From: an uncultured Roseateles sp.
GTDB lineage: Bacteria; Pseudomonadota; Gammaproteobacteria; Burkholderiales; Burkholderiaceae
DNA length: 64,000 bases
Direction: 5' to 3'
Assembly: GCA_946886855.1 (NCBI GenBank)
Contig: CAMPJJ010000006.1
Location: 1-64,000, forward strand
Program-made: the position numbers and the translations under genes
Part shown: piece after piece, positions 43,015 to 51,445 of the stretch
Layout: every line of letters begins with the position of its first letter
How positions within the stretch are numbered: the stretch's first letter is position 1
Notes under the pieces: generated by a model
The model's database searches: none
Seen by the model: the letters and a program-made list of their open reading frames with translations, nothing else
Told to the model about the DNA's origin: nothing

Positions 43015-43992
43015 ATGACGACCGTTGTGCGCTTTCCTTCCGCGCTGGGGGACTGGGTCCGCCAGCATCTGGACAACGGCGTGGCGCCGGGCGAGCTGCG
43101 AGGCGCGCTGCAGGAGCGCGACATCGCGGCCGAGGCGGCGCAGGCGATCGTCGAGGCCTTCGTGCGAGCGCATCGCGGCGAGCGCGCGATGCCGGTGGAT
43201 CAGGTCGAGCTTCAGCCCGGTTCGACGTCGATGGGAAGCTCGCCGGTGACGGGGACGTCGATGGGGACGTCGATGCAAATGTCGACGGGAATGTCGATGC
43301 CATCGGCGATCGACGGCGCCCCGCCCTATCGATATGAGACGCCGCGTTTTCGCCCGGGCACATCGATCGAGACGGGCGACCGCGTCGTACGCGTGGCCGC
43401 GCGCGCGGAGCGACCCATGCTGGCCGTGCTCAACAGCGTCTTCAGCGCCGACGAATGCGAGGAAGTGATCGCGCTGGCGCGAGGGCGGCTGCGGCCATCG
43501 ACGCTTGTCGACCCGCGCACCGGGCGCGACGTCGTGAGTGGCCTGCGAAGCAGCCTCGGCATGTTCTTCCGCCCGGCGGAGACGCCGCTGATCGCGCGCC
43601 TGGACCGGCGCATCGCGGAGATCATGAACCTGCCGGTCTCGCACGGCGAAGGGCTGCAGATCCTGCACTACCCCGAGGGCGCCGGCAGCGCGCCGCACTA
43701 CGACTTCCTCGTGCCGTCGAACCCGGCGAATCAGGCGTCGATTGCGCGCAGCGGGCAGCGGGTCAGCACGCTCGTCACCTACCTGAACGACGTACCCGCC
43801 GGCGGCGAGACCGTGTTCCCTGCAGCGGGCTGGGCGGTCTCGCCGCAGCGCGGCAACGCCGTCTACTTCGAGCACGCCAACTCACACGGCGAACTGGACC
43901 ACGCCTCGCTGCACGCCAGCAGCGCCGTCACGCGCGGTGAGAAGTGGGTGGCGACGAAGTGGATGCGGCAGCGGACGTTCGTCAGCGCCTGA
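43015..43992 (+). CDS. Prolyl-4-hydroxylase-like 2-oxoglutarate/Fe(II) oxygenase
   Basis: A 325-residue protein. The C-terminal half (about 140-322) is a P4Hc domain with metal ligands His228 and Asp230 (APHYDFL), distal His300 and the 2-oxoglutarate Lys310 (GEKWVATKW); TYLNDVPAGGETVFP is the typical strand pair. The N-terminal 70 residues form a small helical domain, and residues about 70-100 are a Ser/Thr/Met-rich repeat linker (GTSMGTSMQMSTGMSM). Family members hydroxylate proline or related residues in proteins such as EF-Tu; target unknown. It follows the lipoprotein gene by 13 bp. Confidence 0.88.
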   Translation: MTTVVRFPSALGDWVRQHLDNGVAPGELRGALQERDIAAEAAQAIVEAFVRAHRGERAMPVDQVELQPGSTSMGSSPVTGTSMGTSMQMSTGMSMPSAIDGAPPYRYETPRFRPGTSIETGDRVVRVAARAERPMLAVLNSVFSADECEEVIALARGRLRPSTLVDPRTGRDVVSGLRSSLGMFFRPAETPLIARLDRRIAEIMNLPVSHGEGLQILHYPEGAGSAPHYDFLVPSNPANQASIARSGQRVSTLVTYLNDVPAGGETVFPAAGWAVSPQRGNAVYFEHANSHGELDHASLHASSAVTRGEKWVATKWMRQRTFVSA

Positions 43993-44016
43993 ATCGGCGC
44001 GTCCGCATCCGCAGGG

Positions 44017-44760
44017 TCAGGCCTTGCGCGCCGCCCGCAGCCTTCGCATCACCGGCTCATTGAGCTGCTTCGTCAGCGCATTCCACTTCGCGCTGACCTT
44101 GTCGATCCTCGCCAGCAGCGGCTGCGCAGTCGCATCGTCGCCGCGGCCAATCGCCCAGATCGCGTATTCCGCCCAGGCTTCGACGCTGCCAAAGCGTTCC
44201 GACGCGGATTCGAATTCCGCGCGCGCCTCCGCAGGGCGGTCCAGCGCCGCGAGCGATCGTGCCGTCAGCAGTGACACCGCCTCGGCGCGGAAGTTGTTCT
44301 TCTCGGCACGCACCGAGGCCAGGTGCGCCAGCGCCTGCGTGGCTCGACCCGCCGCGAGGAAGGCGCGAGCCGCGCCGAGCCGGATCTCCAGATCCTTCGC
44401 GAACGGGCCGCGCAGGCAGGCCTGGAACTGCTCGGCGGACTGCGCCGCCTCGCCGGCATCCAGCAGCGCGGTGGCCAGACGCATCTGGTTCTGCGCGGTC
44501 GGGGTCTCGTCGAAGGCGATGCGCGCCTCGCGAAGCTCCCGGCCGGGATCCATCGCCCGACCGGCTGCGCGCATGGCGCGCTTGGCGCTGCGCTCGACCC
44601 GCGAGTGCGGCACCACGAACACCAGCAGGTAGACGAGGCTGCCCAGCAGCGGGAACGAGAACAGGATGATCAGCCAGTACAGCTGTCCCCCGTTGCGCAC
44701 GACGTGAACGGCGCAGAACAGCGCCAACAGGATGTGAACACCCAATCCGACGAATGGCAT
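44017..44760 (-). CDS. Membrane-anchored TPR protein
   Basis: A 247-residue protein. The first 50 residues carry two hydrophobic segments (GVHILLALFCAVHVVRNGGQLYWLIILFSFPLLGSLVYLLVFVV) of the PLDc_N type seen at cardiolipin synthase N-termini. TPR-like helical repeats follow (about 80-225; RLATALLDAGEAAQSAEQFQACL, RLGAARAFLAAGRATQALAHL). There is no phospholipase domain. Residues 1-50 probably fix the TPR part at the cytoplasmic side of the membrane. The ATG at 44760 is chosen because the family sequence starts there. Confidence 0.78.
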   Translation of the reverse strand: MPFVGLGVHILLALFCAVHVVRNGGQLYWLIILFSFPLLGSLVYLLVFVVPHSRVERSAKRAMRAAGRAMDPGRELREARIAFDETPTAQNQMRLATALLDAGEAAQSAEQFQACLRGPFAKDLEIRLGAARAFLAAGRATQALAHLASVRAEKNNFRAEAVSLLTARSLAALDRPAEARAEFESASERFGSVEAWAEYAIWAIGRGDDATAQPLLARIDKVSAKWNALTKQLNEPVMRRLRAARKA

Positions 44761-44869
44761 CGCCTTTTCCTCCCGAGTCCGATCGCCTTGCCGGCTGTTT
44801 TTTGCGACGGCGATTCTGCCTTCGGCAAGAGAAGGCGCCAAGATGCCAGAAGGTAAGCGTTCGTCCGCT

Positions 44870-45763
44870 TCAGCAGTGTTCCCAGAAGCGCTCGTTCCAC
44901 GGACGGAGGTCCAACTCGCTTGTCCACGCGGACTTCGGCTGCCGATGGAGGAACAGCAGTGTCTCCGCGATGTGATGGGGCTCCGATTGGGGATGCGATC
45001 GCCCTTCCTGCTCCCGGATATCGGCGTCGATCATCACGTGAGCCACATGGACGCCGCGAGGCCACATCTCGCGTGCGAGCACCTGAGCCATCCCACGCTG
45101 CCCGAATTTTCCTGCAACGAGGTTCAAGTGCTCTGCCCGCCCAATGATGGACGAGGTCGAACCGACCAGCAGCAGCGTGCCGTGCCCCGCCTCCGCCATC
45201 GCGCGGCATGCCTGCCGCGAGACCAGGAAGGCGCCGAAGCAGTTGTGGCGCAGTCCTTCCTCGAAGGCAGGCACCTCGATGTCGTTGATCGTGCCGGGGC
45301 CGAAGCTTTGCAGCGCATAGATCACCAGCGAAGGGGCACCGAACTCCCGCTTGAATTGCGAGAAAGCCTGGTCGACGGATGTCTCCAGCGTGACATCGCA
45401 GGCATAGGCGCGATGGTGGCGGCCGCCTCCCGGCAATCGATCCAGCAACCCTTGCAAGCGCCCGGCATTGCGCGACACGACGCCGAGCCGAAAGCCTTCA
45501 GCGTCCAGTCGCTCCATGAGCGCCTCGCCCAGACCAGGCCCGACGCCGAACAGCAGCGCACTGGGCGGCGTCGAGGCTTCGGCAGGCCGCTCGTTCGACG
45601 CCAAGGGCTGTCGCGGCGTGCCGGCATCCAACGCCGGTCTGCCGGTTCTCCTCGTCCTTGACCTGACCAGCCGCGTCGACTTCCCCCATTGGAAGGTCAA
45701 CATGAGCGGACCCATGGCCACCCTGCGCTGAATCTTCAGCGCCCTCCAGATCGTCGTGAGCAT
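44870..45763 (-). CDS. SDR-family protein lacking the usual active-site Tyr
   Basis: A 297-residue short-chain dehydrogenase/reductase with an N-terminal extension of about 65 residues. The Rossmann core begins ALLFGVGPGLGEALMERL. At the place of the YxxxK catalytic pair the sequence is LVAGK (in HLNLVAGKFGQRGMAQVL), so the Lys is kept and the Tyr is replaced. A SDR subgroup with xAAGKF...RAxAQSLARE and HVAHVVID is known to carry Phe here, and the C-terminal HVAHVMIDADIREQ fits it. Oxidoreductase activity may be lost or altered. A later start inside the extension is possible. Confidence 0.78.
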   Translation of the reverse strand: MLTTIWRALKIQRRVAMGPLMLTFQWGKSTRLVRSRTRRTGRPALDAGTPRQPLASNERPAEASTPPSALLFGVGPGLGEALMERLDAEGFRLGVVSRNAGRLQGLLDRLPGGGRHHRAYACDVTLETSVDQAFSQFKREFGAPSLVIYALQSFGPGTINDIEVPAFEEGLRHNCFGAFLVSRQACRAMAEAGHGTLLLVGSTSSIIGRAEHLNLVAGKFGQRGMAQVLAREMWPRGVHVAHVMIDADIREQEGRSHPQSEPHHIAETLLFLHRQPKSAWTSELDLRPWNERFWEHC

Positions 45764-45898
45764 GATTTTTTCGCTCCATCCCTGACGACCTCAGCCTAGC
45801 GAACCGACCCGGTACACGCCACGCTCAATCGAGGGGAAGGCGACGTGCCGTCGAAGAAAGGCGTCCAACGACGTCCGGGAAGCGCGCCGACAACGACA

Positions 45899-45926
45899 AA
45901 GGCGCCTCACGGGCGCCTTCGTTTTG
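45899..45926. terminator. Bidirectional terminator hairpin
   Basis: AAGGCGCC, loop TCACG, GGCGCCTT, then TTCGTTTT on the plus strand; the minus strand also ends in T-rich sequence. It lies 24 bp past the stop of the 45950-46276 gene (minus strand). Confidence 0.65.
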
Positions 45927-45949
45927 GAAGCGGGGAGCGGGAAGCCGGC

Positions 45950-46276
45950 TCAGTGCACCAGGCCGATCCACTCGCCGCGACGCTGGTAGGCGTCGAACAG
46001 TGCCTGCGCGGCCGCCTGCAGCTGCCAGTCGCCGCGAGCGTATGCGGTGTTGAGGCGCTCCAGCGCGTAGAGGCGGTCGTACAGCATGCGGGTCGGTTGC
46101 AGGGTCAGGCCTTGTCCGGCCATCAGGTCCTGCAGCGCGTACAGCTCGTCCATGCCGGCCGAGCCGGCCACCGTCAGGCCGAGATCCGGCACCAGTCCCC
46201 AGGGAGCCTGGGCGGTTTCGGGCATCAGGTGCGGCGGGATGGCGGTGGTGTGCATGGCGGCCTCGGAACGATTCAT
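45950..46276 (-). CDS. Small protein of unknown function
   Basis: A 108-residue soluble protein, predicted helical, with the segment MLYDRLYALERLNTAYARGDWQLQAAAQALFDAYQRR near the C-terminus. Start at MNRSEAAMHTT; a second Met at position 8 is an alternative. No motif was recognised. It is followed by a hairpin terminator and preceded by the dCMP deaminase-like gene about 100 bp upstream on the same strand. Confidence 0.62.
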   Translation of the reverse strand: MNRSEAAMHTTAIPPHLMPETAQAPWGLVPDLGLTVAGSAGMDELYALQDLMAGQGLTLQPTRMLYDRLYALERLNTAYARGDWQLQAAAQALFDAYQRRGEWIGLVH

Positions 46277-46375
46277 GTCGGCGTGGGAGGGATCATGAAT
46301 CGAGCCGAAAAAAACTTGAGCGGGAAAAGCGGGGGGTTTCCCCGCCAGTTCGACGGATCACCCGTCGGCGCGAGC

Positions 46376-46897
46376 TCAGGTCCGGGGCTTGGCGATGAAG
46401 CCCGACAGGTCGGTGCACCAGACCGCCGCCGGCACGTCGAGCTCGTTGAGCGCCAGCACGTCGATCCGCGCATCGGTCAGCATCTTGGCCGAGGCCGCGT
46501 TGAGGCCGATCTGGTGGTCCTTCTTCTCCAGGTAGACCACGCGCTGGATGCCGACCTGGATGATGGACTGCACGCAGCGCGGGCACGGGTACTGCGTCGT
46601 GTAGATGGTGCTGCCGGTGAGCGGCAGCACGACGCAGTTGAGGATCGCATTGACCTCGGCGTGGACGATGTAGCTGTGGCGCGAGTTGGCCGGATCCGCG
46701 TCGTCGTCGGACCAGTAGGCCGGATCGTTGTCGTCGCAGCCGCGCGGCAGGCCGTTGTAGCCCACCCCGACGATCTTGTAGTCGGAGCTCGCGATGCAGG
46801 CGCCGTTGCGCTTGCGGCTGTCCTTGGAACGGGCGCCGGCCAGCAGGGCCACGCCCATGAACATCGAATGCCAGTCGATCAGCGGTTGGTTGTCCAT
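46376..46897 (-). CDS. dCMP/cytidine deaminase-like protein
   Basis: A 173-residue zinc deaminase. The metal motifs are HSYIVHAEVNAILNC (His and catalytic Glu) and TTQYPCPRCVQSIIQ (two Cys). This layout, with the segment CIASSDYKIVGVGYNGLPRGCDD upstream, is that of dCMP deaminases of the ComE/Dcd type, which convert dCMP to dUMP for thymidylate synthesis. The ATG at 46897 is chosen because upstream codons are Pro/Arg-rich and unlike the family. It could also act on other cytosine nucleotides. Confidence 0.85.
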   Translation of the reverse strand: MDNQPLIDWHSMFMGVALLAGARSKDSRKRNGACIASSDYKIVGVGYNGLPRGCDDNDPAYWSDDDADPANSRHSYIVHAEVNAILNCVVLPLTGSTIYTTQYPCPRCVQSIIQVGIQRVVYLEKKDHQIGLNAASAKMLTDARIDVLALNELDVPAAVWCTDLSGFIAKPRT

Positions 46898-47084
46898 GAC
46901 GGGGGAACGCGAGGGTCCAGGAAGGCGGAGAAGTGTAGTGGAGCGGTCGGGGCGCCGTGGCACGCGGAACGTCGACGCGGCGAAGCCATCGCGGAGCGGG
47001 CGAACCGCCGTGTCGGTTTTCTACAAGACCCGGCGGCGCCCTTGTCCGACAGTGAGGCCATCCCCACCGCACCCAGGAGCCGCC

Positions 47085-48272
47085 ATGAACACCGCCATCC
47101 ATCCGTTCCGGATCGAGATCTCCGACTCGCAGATCGACGACCTTCGCGCCCGCCTCGCCGCCACGCGCTGGCCGCAGCCGGTCGTGCGCGATTTCAGCCA
47201 CGGCCAGTCCGTGTCGCTGGTGCAGGAGCTCGCCGACTACTGGCGCGACGGCTTCGACTGGCGCGCCCAGGAAGCGCGTCTGAACGCGCTGCCGCAGTTC
47301 ACGACCGAGATCGACGGCCAGACGATCCACTTCATCCATGTGAAGTCGGCGGAAGCGGACGCCTTCCCGCTGATCCTGACGCATGGCTGGCCGAGCTCGC
47401 CGGCCGAGTACCTGGACCTCATCGGACCGCTGACGGATCCGCGCGTCCATGGTCGGGTCGGCGCTCCGGCCTTCGATCTGGTCATCCCCTCGGTGCCGGG
47501 CATGGGCCTGTCGTCGCCGCTGGCGTCGGCCGGCTGGGATGCGGCGCGCACCGCAGCGGCCTGGGCCACCTTGATGAAGCGCCTCGGCTACGAGCGCTAC
47601 GGCGCGCAAGGCGGCGACGTCGGCGCCCTGGTCGCGCGCGAGCTGGGCATCCTCGCGCCGGAAGGCCTGGCGGGTGTCCACGTCCAGCAGATCTTCGCGT
47701 TCCCCTCCGGCGCCCCCGACGAGATGCAAGGCCTGACCCCGTTCGAGATGGCGGGCTTCGAGCGCCTGGACTACTTCCGCAAGTACGCCGGCTACGTCGA
47801 CATCCAGTCCAAGCGGCCCGGCACCCTCGCCTTCGGTCTGACGGATTCACCGGCCGCGCTGCTGGCCTGGAACGCCGAGCTGTTCTTCGGCTTCGAAGGG
47901 GAGCGCGTCACGGAAGTCGACCGCGACCGCTTTCTGACGCACCTGTCGCTCTACTGGTTCACCGGCACGGGCGGACAGGCGGCCGAGATGTACTTCGCCA
48001 ACGCCGCCAGCGGCGCCGGCTATCGTGACCTGCCCAACCCCACGCCGACGGCCGTGGCCGTGTTCCCCGACGACTTCCGCTCGGTCCGCAGCTTCGCGGC
48101 GCGCTCGCACACCCGGCTGCTACAGTGGACCGAGATGCCGCGCGGCGGCCACTTCGCCAACGAGACGGACCCGCAACTGGTCGTCGACGACCTGCGCCGG
48201 TTCTTCGGCGCGCTGCAGGCACCCGAGTCCCAATCACCCCGAGAAGGTCTGGATGGAAGGACCGATCGCTGA
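47085..48272 (+). CDS. Epoxide hydrolase (alpha/beta fold)
   Basis: A 395-residue enzyme of the microsomal epoxide hydrolase type. The N-terminal EHN domain (FRIEISDSQIDDLRARLAATRWP) is followed by the alpha/beta core: oxyanion HGWPSSPAEY, nucleophile Asp178 in AQGGDVGALVA, lid Tyr region LTHLSLYWFTGT, and catalytic His356 in PRGGHFANETDP. It opens epoxides to diols; natural substrate unknown. CAGGAG precedes the ATG. The last 20 bases overlap the start of the AraC-type regulator. Confidence 0.9.
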   Translation: MNTAIHPFRIEISDSQIDDLRARLAATRWPQPVVRDFSHGQSVSLVQELADYWRDGFDWRAQEARLNALPQFTTEIDGQTIHFIHVKSAEADAFPLILTHGWPSSPAEYLDLIGPLTDPRVHGRVGAPAFDLVIPSVPGMGLSSPLASAGWDAARTAAAWATLMKRLGYERYGAQGGDVGALVARELGILAPEGLAGVHVQQIFAFPSGAPDEMQGLTPFEMAGFERLDYFRKYAGYVDIQSKRPGTLAFGLTDSPAALLAWNAELFFGFEGERVTEVDRDRFLTHLSLYWFTGTGGQAAEMYFANAASGAGYRDLPNPTPTAVAVFPDDFRSVRSFAARSHTRLLQWTEMPRGGHFANETDPQLVVDDLRRFFGALQAPESQSPREGLDGRTDR

Positions 48273-48945
48273 AGAGGAACGTCCGGCGGACTCGCCCCTG
48301 GTGGCGAAGATCCGCCGTGTCCGCCATCTCGCGGACAGTCGGGAGACGACACTCCCCGACGGCTCCTGGGACCTGCTCTTCGTGCGCCGCGGCGACGGTC
48401 CCGCGACGGTGATCCAGACAGGCCAGATCACCGCCCCGCTCGCGATAGACAACCGCGCGGGCGACGAGGTGCTGAGCATCGCCTTCAGAACCGAGGTCTA
48501 CATGCCGCGCCTGCCGGGACGGCTGATGGTCGGCCAGGGCGTGGTCTGCCCGACCGACCGGCAAGGGCGCTTCTACATCGGCGAGGAGCGTTTCGAGATC
48601 CCCCGCTTCGACAACGCCGAGCAGCTCGTGACGGCGCTCGCGCGCCAGGGCGTGCTGGAGCGTGATCCGGTTGTCCTCCGGGCGATGCAGGGCGCGCGCC
48701 AGCGGCTCGACGACCGCAGCATCCAGCGGCACTTCGCGGAGGTGGCGGGGCTCGGTCTCAAGACGCTGCAGCAGATCGCGCGCGCGCATCAGGCCGCCGA
48801 ACTGCTGCGCCAGGGGTGGACCGCGTCGCAGGTCGCTGCCGAGCTCGGCTTCTCCGATCAGGCGCACATGAGCCACTCGCTGAAGCGGTTGCTCGGGAAG
48901 ACGCCGAGAGAGATCGCGCAAGGATTGCCGCCAGCGGTACGTTGA
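48253..48945 (+). CDS. AraC-family transcriptional regulator
   Basis: A 230-residue regulator. The C-terminal AraC HTH (about 140-225) reads RSIQRHFAEVAGLGLKTLQQIARAHQAAELLRQGWTASQVAAELGFSDQAHMSHSLKRLLGKTPREI. The N-terminal domain has DGSWDLLFVRRG and resembles the DUF6597-type sensor of small AraC regulators. It overlaps the epoxide hydrolase 3' end, so translation is coupled and it probably controls that gene or a related stress response. Confidence 0.85.
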   Translation: MEGPIAEEERPADSPLVAKIRRVRHLADSRETTLPDGSWDLLFVRRGDGPATVIQTGQITAPLAIDNRAGDEVLSIAFRTEVYMPRLPGRLMVGQGVVCPTDRQGRFYIGEERFEIPRFDNAEQLVTALARQGVLERDPVVLRAMQGARQRLDDRSIQRHFAEVAGLGLKTLQQIARAHQAAELLRQGWTASQVAAELGFSDQAHMSHSLKRLLGKTPREIAQGLPPAVR

Positions 48946-49080
48946 ATGCGCCCATCCACTCCGGGATCTTGCATTTCCTCGGTACCTGCGGACCTGTACA
49001 TGGCGTTTCCAACACGCGCACGCCCATCGAGCGACCTCGGCAGCGCGCCATGGCGCTGCGCTGCTGGACAAGCGCGCGGC

Positions 49081-49575
49081 CTACTTGGCGACCAGCACAC
49101 CCTTGTTCGCCAACGCATCCGCGCGCTCGTTGCCCGGATCGCCGGCGTGGCCCTTGACCCAGCGCCACTCGACCGTGTGCAGCTTGCGCAGCGCCTCCAG
49201 GCGTTGCCACAGGTCGGCGTTCTTCACCGGCTTGCCGTCCGCCGTCTTCCAGCCGCGGCGCTGCCAGCCCGAGATCCACTCGGTCATGCCCTTGCGCACG
49301 TACTCGCTGTCCGTGTAGATCACGATGTTGCAGCTGCGCTTGAGCGAGGTCAGCGCCTCTATCACCGCCGTCAGCTCCATGCGGTTGTTCGTCGTGTTGC
49401 GCTCGCCGCCGAACAGCTCCTTCTCGTGGTCGCCGCTCTTGAGCCACGCGCCCCAGCCGCCCGGGCCCGGATTGCCCTTGCAGGCGCCGTCGGTGTAGAT
49501 GACGACGGGCGGCTTGGCGATCTTCGGCGCGGCGGGAGCGGGAGCGGGAGAGGCAGAGGATTCGGTATCGGTCAT
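49081..49575 (-). CDS. rnhA: Ribonuclease HI
   Basis: A 164-residue enzyme that degrades RNA in RNA:DNA hybrids. The DEDD residues are seen in [45 protein letters not shown] and [11 protein letters not shown]; the substrate-binding [15 protein letters not shown] is intact. An Ala/Pro linker of about 20 residues precedes the fold. It lies in the usual beta-proteobacterial order with the methyltransferase and gloB. Confidence 0.96.
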   Translation of the reverse strand: MTDTESSASPAPAPAAPKIAKPPVVIYTDGACKGNPGPGGWGAWLKSGDHEKELFGGERNTTNNRMELTAVIEALTSLKRSCNIVIYTDSEYVRKGMTEWISGWQRRGWKTADGKPVKNADLWQRLEALRKLHTVEWRWVKGHAGDPGNERADALANKGVLVAK

Positions 49576-49663
49576 GAAGCAGTCGGAAAGGGAACGGGGA
49601 AGGTCGACCTCAAGTCGGCTCAGGTGAGGCTCAGGTGCGGCTCAAGTGGAGACAGCATGGAGA

Positions 49664-50626
49664 TCAATCGACCTCGACATCGTCGCGATGATGATGGTGA
49701 TGATGCACCGCCGCCACCGCCGGCGCGGTCTTGGCGGCGCGCTTCTTGTGGCGTGCCAGCCCGATCAGCCGCATGCCGTGCACGCGCTTGACCGCGATGA
49801 CGCCGTACAGCGCGCCCAGCACCGTCCACCACTTGCCGCCGGGCTTCTCGATCCATTGCCAGCGCGCGAGCCAGGCATCGCTCAGCAGCGGCGGCCGGTA
49901 GCAGCCGAACTGCGCGCGCTCGACCTCGAAGGACAGCAGCCGCAACCAGTCGCGCAGCCGCCAGTAACCCAGGTACTCGCGCTCCTCCGGCAGGTAGAGC
50001 CGCGGCGGGCGGCCCAGCATGCGACCGTTGACGCGGGCGAGATTCTGCCTCACCGCCCAGAGGCTGGCCGGGTTCAGACCGAGGATCACGACGCGTCCCT
50101 CGGGCCGCAGCACGCGCTCGACCTCGCGCAGGCAGCGGTGCGGATCGGCGGCCTGCTCCAACGTGTGCGGCAACAGCACCAGGTCCAGGCTGTTGGCCTC
50201 GAACGGCAGGGCGTCGAACTCGCAATAGACCGCCGCGCGACCCGCGCCCTCCAAGCCCGGGGCCAGCTCGGCCTGGGGCTCGGGCTGGTACTCCAGCGGA
50301 TGCGCGATCACGCCCTGCCGCGGCGGCCCGGCGACGCCGTCCTCGAACGGCCCGTGGTTCAAGGCCAGCCATCGGTTGCTCATCCGGTTGGTGCGCAGGC
50401 CCTGCAGCTGCGGGAAACCGAGCTGCAGCGCGTGGTACCCGAACCAGTCGATCACGGCCGCGTCGATGAAGCGCTGTTCCCACGCCAGCAGGTAGCGCCC
50501 GGCGGGCGTGCGCAACCAGTGCGCGAACTCCGCCGCGGCGGTGTCCGGCCGGAAGTGCGCCTCTACAATCGGCGACTTCCCGGCGCTGTCGTCGCTTGTG
50601 TCGTTGTCCTGGCCCGGAGTCTTCAT
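49664..50626 (-). CDS. SAM-dependent methyltransferase
   Basis: A 320-residue class I methyltransferase-like protein. SAM-fold segments: AVYCEFDALPFEANSLDLVLLPHTLEQAADPHRCLREVERVLRPEGRVVILGLNP; the glycine-rich motif I is not clear, so binding may be atypical. It is the protein commonly found next to rnhA and gloB; substrate unknown. The C-terminus carries a natural run of six histidines (AAVHHHHHHRDDVEVD). It is divergent from gloB across 26 bp. Confidence 0.8.
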   Translation of the reverse strand: MKTPGQDNDTSDDSAGKSPIVEAHFRPDTAAAEFAHWLRTPAGRYLLAWEQRFIDAAVIDWFGYHALQLGFPQLQGLRTNRMSNRWLALNHGPFEDGVAGPPRQGVIAHPLEYQPEPQAELAPGLEGAGRAAVYCEFDALPFEANSLDLVLLPHTLEQAADPHRCLREVERVLRPEGRVVILGLNPASLWAVRQNLARVNGRMLGRPPRLYLPEEREYLGYWRLRDWLRLLSFEVERAQFGCYRPPLLSDAWLARWQWIEKPGGKWWTVLGALYGVIAVKRVHGMRLIGLARHKKRAAKTAPAVAAVHHHHHHRDDVEVD

Positions 50627-50652
50627 CGCTGGGACCTGATCCCCTTGCCTGC

Positions 50653-51438
50653 ATGAACCTGGTCGCCGTTCCCGCCTTCTCAGACAACTATCTCTGGCTG
50701 CTGCATGACGGCCGGTCGGCACTCGTGGTCGACCCGGGCGACGCGGCACCGGTGAAGGCGGCGCTGCGTTCGCTGGGACTGGACCTGCGAGGCATTCTAG
50801 TGACCCATCACCATGCCGATCATGTCGGCGGGCTGCGCGAATTGATGCCCTTGCTGACCGAGGGCGCAAAGGTCTGGGGGCCGGCTGGTGAATCCATGCC
50901 GGTGACCGTCGAACCCTTGAGCGAAGGCGACCGGTTCGAAGTCCTCGGCCAGGTCGTCGACGTGCTCGACGTCCCCGGCCACACCGCCGGTCACATCGCT
51001 TTCGTGTTGAGGCGCCCCAGCGACGGCGGCGCGCCTATCCTGTTCTGCGGCGACACGCTGTTCTCCGCGGGCTGCGGCCGGCTCTTCGAGGGCACCCCGG
51101 CGCAGATGCACGACTCGCTGTCCAAGCTCGCGGCGCTCCCCGCGGACACCCGCGTCTGCTGTGCGCACGAGTACACCTTGTCGAATCTGCGATTTGCTCG
51201 CACAGTCGAGCCCCAGAACGAGGCGGTCGCGCGCCACGAGGCCTGGTGTCTGGCCCGGCGCGAGCAGTCGCTGCCCACCCTGCCCTCCACCATCGCCGTG
51301 GAGCTCCAGATCAACCCCTTCCTGCGCTGCGCGCACGCCGACGTCCGCGAGGCCGCCCAGCGCCACGATCCGAGCGTGACGTCGCAGCCGGCCTCCGTCC
51401 TGGCCGGCCTGCGTCAATGGAAGAACGAATTCCGCTGA
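50653..51438 (+). CDS. gloB: Hydroxyacylglutathione hydrolase (glyoxalase II)
   Basis: A 261-residue metallo-beta-lactamase-fold enzyme splitting S-D-lactoylglutathione to lactate and glutathione. Metal motif THHHADHVGG, with further ligands in VPGHTAGHIAF, FCGDTLFSAGCGRLFEG and CCAHEYTLSNLRFA. The C-terminal glutathione-binding helices are present. It starts 26 bp from the divergent methyltransferase and is followed eight bp later by mltD. Confidence 0.95.
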   Translation: MNLVAVPAFSDNYLWLLHDGRSALVVDPGDAAPVKAALRSLGLDLRGILVTHHHADHVGGLRELMPLLTEGAKVWGPAGESMPVTVEPLSEGDRFEVLGQVVDVLDVPGHTAGHIAFVLRRPSDGGAPILFCGDTLFSAGCGRLFEGTPAQMHDSLSKLAALPADTRVCCAHEYTLSNLRFARTVEPQNEAVARHEAWCLARREQSLPTLPSTIAVELQINPFLRCAHADVREAAQRHDPSVTSQPASVLAGLRQWKNEFR

Positions 51439-51445
51439 GCCTCCG

